Made by a program: the position numbers and the translations under genes. DNA of 27,531 bases from JABDCI01 sp964475835. Its GTDB lineage: Bacteria > Verrucomicrobiota > Verrucomicrobiia > JABWAM01. The notes under the pieces are model-generated. The model saw only the letters and a list, made by a program, of their open reading frames with translations, was not told the origin of the DNA and searched no databases. Shown here one piece after another: positions 15,686-21,982 of this stretch (positions are counted from its first letter, which is position 1; each line of letters begins with the position of its first letter). The stretch is from NCBI GenBank assembly GCA_964475835.1, contig CAYYYL010000038.1:1-27531 (forward strand). Reading direction: 5' to 3'.

Positions 15686-17484
15686 TAACTCAGGAGGGAT
15701 TGAAATTTGAAGGAAGCAAGACGTGCCAGGGCGTCCGGCCCGATAGGTTCCTCAGGTTGCCACGACACCCATGCTGTACGTGGAGCGTGTTTCTCCACCA
15801 CTTCCCGCAGGTAACGATGTTCCGCCTCCTCGCGGCACTGGAGCAGAGGGTCGCAGGAGCCGCTGCGAAGCAGACTCTGGTTGATGATCCATGCCAGGGG
15901 TTTAATGTGAGCTCGGAACAAATCTTCCTGTAATGCAGCGGCTTCATGCACGGGGGTCGCTTCGGGAAGGGTTACGAGAAGGATGCGCGTGAAGGAGGGA
16001 TCCCGAAGTCTCTCCAGCAGGTTCAATACCGCCCCGGGGTGTGTCCGGCGTGACTGGCGCTGTAATTCGCGGTGGTAAGCTTCGCTGGCGTCCAGAAGCA
16101 GGAGAGTGTGACCCGTTGGTGCAGTGTCGAGTACAACAAAACGGTTTTCGCCACGTTCCACCTCACGCGCAAATGCCCGGAATACGGCGATTTCCTCCGT
16201 GCAGGGGGAACGCAGGTCCTCCTCCAGAAGGGCGCGGCCAGCCTTGTCCAGCAAGGCGCCTTGCGTGCGCATGATCTCCTCCTGATAGGCCGCGGTTTCC
16301 GCCCCGGGATCAATCCTGCCTAAGGTGAGGTGATCCACCTGTTCGTTCAGGGTTTGGGCCAGATGTGCCGCCGGATCGGTTGTGCTCAAATGTACTTTGT
16401 GCCCACGACGGGAAAGCATCACGGCAAGGGCGGCCGCCATGGTGGTTTTTCCAACCCCGCCCTTGCCCATCGTCATAATGACCCCGTGGCCCTGTCTTTC
16501 GATGTCGTTGACGAGCGCTTCGAGGTCCTCCATGGGCGGTGGAATCCATGGGCTCCCGGTTCCGGGAACAGTCACGGATTTGCCATCACCTTCCAGCAGC
16601 ACGCGCAGACCTTCAAGACCGAGGATGTTGATGGGACGCAGGGGAAGGACGAAGCAAGGCAGGCCGTGGATAAAATCCCACGCTCTTTCCAATGCGGTGA
16701 ACCCACGACGTTGCAAAGCTTGTGCGGTGGTATCCTCGGAACAGTGAGTTTCAAACACGCCATTGATGATCAGCCATTGATTGTTCACCCCGAGCGCACC
16801 CAGTTCCCTGGATGTGCGCTCCGCTTCATGCAGGGCTGCGCCTTGGGGACGACTGACGAGCACAAGGGTCGTGGTTGCGGAATCGGCCAGGGTCCGGACC
16901 GTGGATTCGTAAATGGCGCGTTGTTTTTCAAGGCCCGCAAGAGGACCAAGGCACGATGTCCCGCTGGTGTTGCTTTGGAGAAATCGATCCCATGCCTTTG
17001 CGAGACTCATGAGCCGAAGGGTGTGACCTGTGGGGGCTGTGTCGAAAATGATATGATCGTAGTCCCTGGTGGTTCCGGGGTTGCCGATCAACCCGGAGAA
17101 TTCATCAAAGGCAGCAATTTCCACCGTACAGGATCCGGAGAGCTGCTCCTCCATGCTTCGCAAGGCGGATTCAGGCAGTAGATGGCGCATGGGCCCGATC
17201 AAACGCTCACGATACGCCGCCGCGGCCGCGACGGGATTGATGTTCATCGCATGGAGTTGTGGGACGCCCACGATGGGGGAGGGTTTGTTTGAAAGTCTTG
17301 TTTCCAGCACTTCATCCAGATTGGAGGCCGGGTCCGTGCTGACCAGCAGGACGCGCCGGCCGGATTCAGCTAGCCTTAAGGCTGTGGCACAGGAAAGAGA
17401 TGTTTTTCCCACCCCCCCTTTGCCTGTGAAAAAAACGTAGCGTGTGGTCTTTGCGGGATCAGGCTGATAGGGTTTAAGATTCAA
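15685..17484 (-). CDS. arsA: Arsenical pump-driving ATPase, two-domain
   Basis: ArsA is the cytoplasmic ATPase that powers arsenite/antimonite export by ArsB. The 599-residue protein has two homologous halves. Each has a P-loop (FTGKGGVGKTS near residue 16 and MGKGGVGKTTM near 330), a switch with STDPA, and DTAPTGHTL. The three metalloid-binding cysteines are present as C119, C178 and C428, a constant offset of six from C113, C172 and C422 of plasmid R773 ArsA. I choose TTG 17484 because GGGAGGGGAG lies five bases upstream; GTG 17523 would add 13 residues. It is last in arsR-C-D-A, about 150 bases after arsD. No arsB or acr3 is present. Confidence 0.92.
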   Translation of the reverse strand: MNLKPYQPDPAKTTRYVFFTGKGGVGKTSLSCATALRLAESGRRVLLVSTDPASNLDEVLETRLSNKPSPIVGVPQLHAMNINPVAAAAAYRERLIGPMRHLLPESALRSMEEQLSGSCTVEIAAFDEFSGLIGNPGTTRDYDHIIFDTAPTGHTLRLMSLAKAWDRFLQSNTSGTSCLGPLAGLEKQRAIYESTVRTLADSATTTLVLVSRPQGAALHEAERTSRELGALGVNNQWLIINGVFETHCSEDTTAQALQRRGFTALERAWDFIHGLPCFVLPLRPINILGLEGLRVLLEGDGKSVTVPGTGSPWIPPPMEDLEALVNDIERQGHGVIMTMGKGGVGKTTMAAALAVMLSRRGHKVHLSTTDPAAHLAQTLNEQVDHLTLGRIDPGAETAAYQEEIMRTQGALLDKAGRALLEEDLRSPCTEEIAVFRAFAREVERGENRFVVLDTAPTGHTLLLLDASEAYHRELQRQSRRTHPGAVLNLLERLRDPSFTRILLVTLPEATPVHEAAALQEDLFRAHIKPLAWIINQSLLRSGSCDPLLQCREEAEHRYLREVVEKHAPRTAWVSWQPEEPIGPDALARLASFKFQSLLS

Positions 17485-17637
17485 GATAACTCCCCTCCCT
17501 GGCGGTGCTTGGGCGCTTCTCACGAAATGCGACGAAGGGTGGAATTGCCTGATTCAATATTTTTTGCGACGGGTTTTCGAAAAAGATTGAAGTGGATTCG
17601 GGATTAAAATTCTTGTGGAACGGGAATGTTATGGCGA

Positions 17638-18039
17638 CTAACAGCACCCCGATTTGGGAGTGCAGCCACATCCTTCTGAAGGGTCCCTCCCGGTAGATGG
17701 CCTGTAAGTGGCCCCGGGTGCTCCATTTGTGAAACCTGAAAGTTCCTTTCGTGTTGGGTACCGCCCGCAGGAAACCGTTTGATGGTTAAAGAGGATCAAC
17801 GGCAAACACTGCGTTCCTTTTTCAGCGAGAGCCATTTTGACGATCGGATTTGAGGCGAAGGCAGCGGGTTCCTGTGCGAGATTGTGCCGCTGAACCACGA
17901 TCCCCTGGGATTTGAGCCACTCCACGTCCGCCGAAAATTGAACAAGATTTGGGTCAACGTCCGGTCCGCAGACCCCGGTCGAACAGCACATGGCAGGATC
18001 AAAAATTTCGAGGACGGGTGATTGGATGGATGGAGTCAT
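17638..18039 (-). CDS. arsD: ArsD arsenic metallochaperone
   Basis: ArsD hands As(III)/Sb(III) to ArsA and is also a weak repressor. The 133-residue protein matches the family over its core: EIFDPAMCCSTGVCGPDVDPNLVQFSADVEWLK, QRHNLAQEP, LPLILFNHQTVSCGRYPTRKEL. The metal-binding trio is C18, C19 and C24 (C12, C13 and C18 in R773 ArsD). The tail has C124, C126, C132 and C133, resembling the vicinal Cys pairs of plasmid ArsD. Its ATG overlaps the arsC stop as ATGA (18036-18039), indicating translational coupling. It is about 150 bases upstream of arsA. Confidence 0.95.
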   Translation of the reverse strand: MTPSIQSPVLEIFDPAMCCSTGVCGPDVDPNLVQFSADVEWLKSQGIVVQRHNLAQEPAAFASNPIVKMALAEKGTQCLPLILFNHQTVSCGRYPTRKELSGFTNGAPGATYRPSTGRDPSEGCGCTPKSGCC

Positions 18040-18509
18040 GGGAGTGGGTTGTGTTTAGGTTGCATGCCCGGGTTGGAGGTTTTTGCCTGATCCCGTCGGC
18101 CGGCGCTGTAAGCTTCAAATACTTGTTTGATGTCGTCGCGTACCCGGCGAAAAACGTTCCGTTTCTCCTCCTCCGACCCTTCCACACCGGCAGGATCAGG
18201 GAACCCCCAATGGTGGCGATTTACCTGTCCTGGGAACATCGGGCAGGTCTGATCCACATGGCCACAAACCGTGATGACGGTCTCGATAGGGCGCTGCAAA
18301 AACTCGTTCAAATGCTTGGAGCGATGAGTCGAGATGTCGATCCCGATCTCACGCATCACCTCAATGGCCAGTGGGTGAACGTAACCTGCGGGTTTTGAGC
18401 CGGCGCTTTGAACTTCCACCATGTCCCCTGCCGTGGCACGGAGGATGCCCTCAGCCAGATGACTGCGGCAGGAATTGCCCGTACAAAGGATGAGGACGAC
18501 GGGTTTCAT
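18036..18509 (-). CDS. arsC: Arsenate reductase, thioredoxin-coupled type
   Basis: It reduces arsenate to arsenite using a low-molecular-weight phosphatase fold. From ATG 18509 the 157-residue protein has the P-loop C9-TGNSC-R15 and the redox pair C82 and C89 in VCGHVDQTCP. This is the same three-Cys set as Staphylococcus aureus pI258 ArsC, which is recycled by thioredoxin. The Asp of FPDPAG is the general acid. I prefer 18509 over the in-frame ATG 18530 because it overlaps the arsR stop as ATGA. The C-terminal ~25 residues (RRDQAKTSNPGMQPKHNPLP) extend past the usual family end. Confidence 0.93.
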   Translation of the reverse strand: MKPVVLILCTGNSCRSHLAEGILRATAGDMVEVQSAGSKPAGYVHPLAIEVMREIGIDISTHRSKHLNEFLQRPIETVITVCGHVDQTCPMFPGQVNRHHWGFPDPAGVEGSEEEKRNVFRRVRDDIKQVFEAYSAGRRDQAKTSNPGMQPKHNPLP

Positions 18510-18871
18510 GTTCGACACTGGCGTTTGCATAATTCGGAGGGATCCTGCTGGAGAATGTTGCGGAGTTGTTTGCGGTCCTGGGCCACCCGCGCATGCGTTT
18601 CCAATGATTTCCCGACCCAGGAAAGAGCTTTTCTTACGACAGATGGGGCGGTGTGACCTGGAATTTTATAGTAAATCCACCGACCTTCCTTGCGTGACTC
18701 CACCAATCCCGCCTGAAATAAAATGGACAGATGTTTGGAAATCGTGGAAGGCGCAAGTTTGAAAAGTTCGGTGAGCTGGCATACACACAATTCCCCCTCT
18801 TCCAGAACCAGCAGGATCCGGACACGATGATTGTCCGACAACGCCTTCGTGATCTTCATAAATTCTTTCAT
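18506..18871 (-). CDS. arsR: ArsR-family metalloregulator
   Basis: This is a 121-residue winged-helix repressor. Helix 3 carries ELCVCQL with C29 and C31, the As(III) site of classical ArsR (ELCVCDL), followed by the recognition helix region APSTISKHLSILFQAGLVESRKEGRWIYYKI. The C-terminal tail contains two more Cys (CKRQC). It is the first gene of the arsRCDA unit and overlaps arsC by 4 nt. A -35/-10 pair and an inverted repeat just upstream fit autorepression released by arsenite. An alternative start at 18859 (MKITKAL) is possible. Confidence 0.93.
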   Translation of the reverse strand: MKEFMKITKALSDNHRVRILLVLEEGELCVCQLTELFKLAPSTISKHLSILFQAGLVESRKEGRWIYYKIPGHTAPSVVRKALSWVGKSLETHARVAQDRKQLRNILQQDPSELCKRQCRT

Positions 18872-18878
18872 ATCGTTG

Positions 18879-18896
18879 TTTCGTCAAATAACGAAA
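18879..18896. promoter_or_regulatory. Probable ArsR operator
   Basis: TTTCGT (18879-18884) and ACGAAA (18891-18896) form an inverted repeat with a 6-base spacer, eight bases upstream of the arsR start and touching the -10 element. Placement and symmetry suit an ArsR dimer blocking RNA polymerase. Confidence 0.6.
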
Positions 18897-18922
18897 TATA
18901 GGGATTTTGAGATGCGAGTCAA
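18895..18922 (-). promoter_or_regulatory. arsR promoter
   Basis: On the minus strand TTGACT (18922-18917) and TATATT (18900-18895) are each close to the sigma-70 consensus and are spaced by 16 bases. Transcription would start roughly 17 bases before the arsR ATG. Confidence 0.65.
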
Positions 18923-18997
18923 ATGTTAACAAAACGTTTCATTCTTGATGGAGTAAAACCTCTTTCGAAGTTCCTTCCCATGCCCCGGTCCGTCAAA

Positions 18998-19032
18998 ATT
19001 CCTAGGAGGTGGATGGGATGCCTCCTAAGAAT
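18998..19032. other. Hairpin enclosing a Shine-Dalgarno-like sequence
   Basis: A 12-base arm (18998-19009, containing AGGAGG) pairs with 19021-19032 at 11 of 12 positions around an 11-base loop that includes ATG at 19013 and 19018. It could be a terminator-like hairpin or a folded ribosome-binding site for the short frame downstream. Confidence 0.4.
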
Positions 19033-19185
19033 CTATTTGCCATCTCTTTTGAACCCGGCATAATACCCGCCCCATGGAGCGTGGAGCGTGCGGCAGTACT
19101 TGAGTGGGGGGGCTTCAGAAGGGGGACAGGAAGGTGCTGTTCGCCGTATGTGATTTCCAGAAGTGGTTTGTATTCAGGAAGTTAG
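19018..19185 (+). CDS. Doubtful 55-codon frame before tRNA-Phe
   Basis: ATG 19018 has AGGAGG eight bases upstream and opens a 55-codon frame (MPPKNLFAISFEPGIIPAPW.. to ..SGLYSGS). Its TAG stop ends on the first base of tRNA-Phe. I recognise no family, no signal peptide and no domain, and a likely tRNA promoter lies inside it. It is probably not a gene. I list it because the start signal is unusually good. Confidence 0.15.
   Translation: MPPKNLFAISFEPGIIPAPWSVERAAVLEWGGFRRGTGRCCSPYVISRSGLYSGS
19037..19064 (+). promoter_or_regulatory. Probable tRNA-Phe promoter
   Basis: TTGCCA (19037-19042), a 16-base spacer and CATAAT (19059-19064) each differ from the sigma-70 consensus by one base. The transcript would carry a leader of about 115 bases to the tRNA at 19185. 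Confidence 0.5.
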
Positions 19186-19259
19186 GCTGGGTAGCTCAGT
19201 AGTAGAGCAGGGGCCTGAAAAGCCCTGTGTCGGGGGTGCGATTCCCTCCCCAGCCACCA
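19185..19259 (+). tRNA. tRNA-Phe (anticodon GAA)
   Basis: The 75-base cloverleaf has acceptor stem GGCTGGG/CCCAGCC, D stem GCTC/GAGC with 7-base loop AGTAGTA, anticodon stem GGGGC/GCCCT around loop CTGAAAA (anticodon GAA at 19217-19219), variable loop GTGTC, and T stem GGGGG/CCCTC. Discriminator A is followed by an encoded CCA (19257-19259). Two usually invariant positions differ. The D loop has A where G18 is expected, and the T loop reads TGCGATT, giving G at position 55 in place of T. Confidence 0.92.
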
Positions 19260-19260
19260 C

Positions 19261-19420
19261 CCGCCGCTCTCGGCCGAAAGCCTCGAGCTATGGGTGGCAA
19301 GCCATCCTTTGCCTTCAAAGGTGTACGATTTTGGTTGGCGGGTTTCTCCCGAAGCTTTAGCGAAGGAGGACCGAGGGCAGGCCATCCTTGATGGAAAGAG
19401 AAAAGCGGATTCCGGGCACC
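19261..19420. repeat. Repeat-like sequence between tRNA-Phe and trmB
   Basis: A 14-base direct repeat with one mismatch (GGCAAGCCATCCTT at 19296-19309, GGCAGGCCATCCTT at 19376-19389) flanks a segment containing GAAGCTTTAGCGAAGGAGG. I recognise this kind of sequence from dispersed repeats in uncultivated bacteria, though I cannot verify that here. No gene is evident before trmB. Confidence 0.4.
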
Positions 19421-19424
19421 GCGC

Positions 19425-19456
19425 GAATTCAGGAGATAGGAGTCAGAAGCAGAAAG
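19425..19456 (+). repeat. Degenerate single copy of the S23-element terminal repeat
   Basis: Starting at GAATTCAG, the first 25 bases match the left arm of the inverted repeat at 21562-21600 at 22 positions. The match continues after a one-base deletion. No S23-type gene accompanies it. It lies directly upstream of the trmB start. Confidence 0.65.
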
Positions 19457-19465
19457 TCCGGATCC

Positions 19466-20164
19466 ATGCCAAATGATGTGAACTCGATCCCCGAAAAGAT
19501 CAGCGATTTGCAACCAAACCCGGAGGGGCTTGTCTATACGCCGTACTCGTGGTTCGAGCTGTTGGATTGGCAGAAGGTTTTCGTGGAGACTGCCACCCAC
19601 CGGACAAGCGGTTGCGAATCCTTTCATGCTCCCGCGATGTCCGAACCGTTGATGATCCACGTCGATTTGGGGGCGGGGGATGGGGCCTTTGTCCGGGATC
19701 GTGCAAGAAACCATCTCGGAGTAAAATTTCTCGCGGTCGAGCGTTTGTTGGGTCGTGTGCGGAAAATTTCGAAGCGTTGTGTGCGCGAAGGATTGAGCAA
19801 CGTCCGGGTTCTGCGCATCGAAGCGGCTTATGCCGTGGAACATCTGTTTCCCCCTGCATCCATTTCCTCCATCACCATTCTTTGCCCGGATCCGTGGCCC
19901 AAGCGCCGGCATGTGAAGAATCGGCTGATTCAGACGTCGTTTCTGAATGCGTGTGGACGTGTTTTGAAGCCTGAGGGATGGATCGCTTTGAAAACGGATG
20001 ATCTGAACTATTTCGAGCAGATGAAGGAGGCGCTGGCGGGGTGTTCCGGATTGAAGGCCTGGGTGGTGGATCCCGGGGAATTGCTTCCGGAGAAGACGGA
20101 TTTTGAGAAGCAGTTCCTTGCGGAGGGGAAGCCGATTCATTTTATCGCGGCAAAGCGTTCGTAA
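19466..20164 (+). CDS. trmB: tRNA (guanine-N7)-methyltransferase
   Basis: TrmB methylates G46 in the variable loop of tRNAs using SAM. The 232-residue protein has the SAM motif IHVDLGAGDGAFVRDRARN, the acidic FLAVERLLGRV, the family hallmark CPDPWPKRRHVKNRLIQ (FPDPWPKKRH type), and the C-terminal KTDDLNYFEQM. Two in-frame upstream starts (19388, 19391) would translate through a decayed repeat copy, so I choose ATG 19466. It sits downstream of a tRNA gene and 45 bases before lpxC-fabZ. The N-terminal ~55 residues are somewhat longer than in compact TrmB proteins. Confidence 0.88.
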   Translation: MPNDVNSIPEKISDLQPNPEGLVYTPYSWFELLDWQKVFVETATHRTSGCESFHAPAMSEPLMIHVDLGAGDGAFVRDRARNHLGVKFLAVERLLGRVRKISKRCVREGLSNVRVLRIEAAYAVEHLFPPASISSITILCPDPWPKRRHVKNRLIQTSFLNACGRVLKPEGWIALKTDDLNYFEQMKEALAGCSGLKAWVVDPGELLPEKTDFEKQFLAEGKPIHFIAAKRS

Positions 20165-20173
20165 TTCCTAAGC

Positions 20174-20202
20174 TTGCCCCCCTCCTTCCGCTCCGGCATA
20201 AA
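20174..20202 (+). promoter_or_regulatory. Possible lpxC-fabZ promoter
   Basis: TTGCCC (20174-20179), a 17-base spacer and CATAAA (20197-20202) precede the ATG at 20210 by only seven bases, which would give an almost leaderless message. The sequence around the -10 (CCGGCATAA) matches that of the proposed tRNA promoter at 19055-19063. Confidence 0.35.
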
Positions 20203-20209
20203 TAGGGGG

Positions 20210-21535
20210 ATGTTCCTGCATCAGAAGAGTATTCAAAAACCGGCCACTGTGTCCGGGTTGGGATTGCATACCGGGGCGACCGCACAGATGACGTTTCTCC
20301 CGGCGCCGGCCAATTCAGGTATTCGTTTTGTTCGTGTCGATTTGCCGGAAAAACCAACCATTTCCGCATCTGTCGACCATGTCAAAGAGACCCAGCGTGG
20401 AACCACGCTCGAAGTGGATGGGGTCTCGGTGCATACGGTGGAGCATGTTCTGGCGGCCCTGGCCGGGCTTGGCATCGACAACTGTCTGGTGGAGCTTGAG
20501 GGACCGGAGCCTCCCATTCTCGATGGCAGTGCCCGCACCTTCGTGGAGGTGCTTACAAAAGCGGGAGTTGTCAATCTCAATGCCAAGCGGAATGTTTTCG
20601 CCCCTGAGGCGCCCATGTTCTACCAGAATGGCGAGACCTCCCTGGTGATTCTCCCGGCGGAAAAACTCCGCATCTCATGCACCATTCAATTTCCGGGGCA
20701 GAGCCTGGAGAGCCAGCATCTTACGCTGGATATCGACGAGGGGATGTTCGAGCGCGAGATCGCGCCGGCGCGTACGTTTTGTTTCTACGATGAAGTGAAG
20801 CCTCTCATGGACAGCGGTTTGATTCAGGGGGGAAGCCTGGAATGCGCGGTGGTGATCAAGGGGGATGAAATCCTGAGCAAGGAGGCGCTCCGGTTTCGGG
20901 ATGAGTTCGTGCGTCACAAGATTCTCGACATTCTCGGAGATATCACGCTTCTCGGTCAGCCCATCCAGGGGCATATCATCGCCATCCGGCCGGGCCATGC
21001 CGCCAATGTGGCGTTAACACAGAAGATTCTGGCTGTGGTGAAGCGTAAGCGTGGGGCGAAAAAGTATCTCGCCGAGGGCGCCACTTACGAACAGATGGAT
21101 ATTTGTGATCTCTTGAACACACTTCCTCATCGATATCCGTTCGTGATGGTGGATCGGATTTTGAAAATCGAGGACACCTCGATCGTAGGGCTCAAAAATG
21201 TAACCATCAACGAGCCGTTTTTCCAGGGACATTTTCCGGGGCACCCCGTGATGCCAGGCGTCCTTCAAGTGGAGGCGATGGCTCAGGTCGCGGGGATTTT
21301 GATGCTCAAGAAGGGCGAGAACAGCGGGAAGATCGCCTACTTCATGAGCGCCGACAAAGTGAAGTTTCGCAAGCCGGTGACGCCCGGCGATACGTTGTTT
21401 ATTGAAGTGGAGTTGACGAAGGCGCGGGCGAACAAGATCGGGCGCGCCCAGGGACGCATTCTGGTGAACAACGAGATCGTGAGCGAGGCTGAGTTGATGT
21501 TTTCCATTCTTGACCGGGATGCTGCTGGGGATTGA
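20210..21535 (+). CDS. lpxC-fabZ: Bifunctional UDP-3-O-acyl-GlcNAc deacetylase / 3-hydroxyacyl-ACP dehydratase
   Basis: This 441-residue fusion has LpxC (about 1-295), the committed zinc deacetylase of lipid A synthesis, and FabZ (about 305-441), which dehydrates 3-hydroxyacyl-ACP. LpxC zinc ligands are H79 (VHTVEHVLAAL), H236 and D240 (FRDEFVRHKILDILGD), matching E. coli H79, H238 and D242. FabZ keeps the catalytic pair H341 (GHFPGHPVMPG) and E355 (LQVEAMAQ). ATG 20210 follows AGGGGG, and an upstream in-frame codon at 20174 adds 12 poorly matching residues. The fusion is characteristic of Bacteroidetes/Chlorobi and several PVC groups. lpxA follows but is separated by an inserted S23-type element. 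Confidence 0.95.
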   Translation: MFLHQKSIQKPATVSGLGLHTGATAQMTFLPAPANSGIRFVRVDLPEKPTISASVDHVKETQRGTTLEVDGVSVHTVEHVLAALAGLGIDNCLVELEGPEPPILDGSARTFVEVLTKAGVVNLNAKRNVFAPEAPMFYQNGETSLVILPAEKLRISCTIQFPGQSLESQHLTLDIDEGMFEREIAPARTFCFYDEVKPLMDSGLIQGGSLECAVVIKGDEILSKEALRFRDEFVRHKILDILGDITLLGQPIQGHIIAIRPGHAANVALTQKILAVVKRKRGAKKYLAEGATYEQMDICDLLNTLPHRYPFVMVDRILKIEDTSIVGLKNVTINEPFFQGHFPGHPVMPGVLQVEAMAQVAGILMLKKGENSGKIAYFMSADKVKFRKPVTPGDTLFIEVELTKARANKIGRAQGRILVNNEIVSEAELMFSILDRDAAGD

Positions 21536-21561
21536 GCCATGCTTGAACTGCAACGTCAAAA

Positions 21562-21973
21562 AAAGGAATTCAGAAGTCAGGAGTCAGAAGTCAGAATGGC
21601 TCCAGCAAAGACTTTTGAAGACCTGTTGGTTTGGCAGAAAGCGCACCAATTTGTACTTTCAATCTACAAATTGACGGCGGGATTTCCGTCGCATGAAACT
21701 TATGGATTAAGCTCACAGTTTCGACGTGCCGCTGTGTCCATTCCCTCCAACATTGCAGAGGGGTTTCGAAAAAGGGGAAGGGCGGATAAAGCGCGTTACA
21801 TGAATATTGCTCAAGCTTCGATTGAAGAGTGTCGCTATTATCTTATTTTAACGCGGGATCTTCGTTATACGGAAACAGGATCATGTTTAATGATGCTTCA
21901 AGAAGTGAGTAAGCTTTTGGAGCGGTATGCTTCGGCCATTCTGACTTCTGACTCCTGACTTCTGAATTCCTTT
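21562..21973. mobile_element. S23/IVP gene element bounded by a 39-bp perfect inverted repeat
   Basis: The arms 21562-21600 and 21935-21973 are perfect reverse complements over 39 bases. Each is built from four tandem 7-base units (TCAGAAG, TCAGGAG, TCAGAAG, TCAGAAT) after GGAATTCAG overlap sequence. The enclosed gene starts inside the left arm (ATG 21596) and stops inside the right arm (21958). In RNA the arms would form a 39-bp stem closing a 334-base loop that contains the gene, the same topology as 23S rRNA intervening sequences. No flanking target duplication is visible. It separates lpxC-fabZ from lpxA. Confidence 0.8.
21596..21958 (+). CDS. Four-helix bundle protein, 23S rRNA intervening-sequence (S23/IVP) family
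   Basis: The 120-residue protein matches the S23 four-helix bundle family throughout: KTFEDLLVWQKAHQFVLSIYKLTAGFP, YGLSSQFRRAAVSIPSNIAEGFRKRG, IAQASIEECRYYLILTRDLRY, and a C-terminal helix LLERYASAIL. Family members were first seen as open frames within 23S rRNA intervening sequences, and the Avd accessory proteins of diversity-generating retroelements are relatives. Their role is unclear, possibly nucleic-acid binding. ATG 21596 is chosen because the family begins there; AGGAG (21579-21583) in the left repeat could serve as the ribosome site. The last residues (LTSDS) are encoded by the right repeat. Confidence 0.9.
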   Translation: MAPAKTFEDLLVWQKAHQFVLSIYKLTAGFPSHETYGLSSQFRRAAVSIPSNIAEGFRKRGRADKARYMNIAQASIEECRYYLILTRDLRYTETGSCLMMLQEVSKLLERYASAILTSDS

Positions 21974-21982
21974 CACCTCCTA

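Noticed and set aside
17574..17583. TTTTCGAAAA palindrome upstream of arsA as a second ArsR site
   Set aside because: It is only ten bases, lacks the spacing of the operator at 18879-18896, and has no convincing promoter beside it.
17474..17671. 65-codon minus-strand frame between arsD and arsA as a missing small ars gene
   Set aside because: It overlaps the end of arsD and the start of arsA, has no ribosome-binding site, and shows no resemblance to arsenic proteins.
21571..21597. Tandem TCAGAAG heptamers as a CRISPR or VNTR array
   Set aside because: There are only four contiguous 7-base units without spacers, mirrored at the other end of the element; they are part of an inverted repeat.
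21562..21973. Diversity-generating retroelement, because the S23 family is related to Avd accessory proteins
   Set aside because: No reverse transcriptase, template repeat or variable-repeat target is present in the window, and the perfect inverted arms do not fit that architecture.
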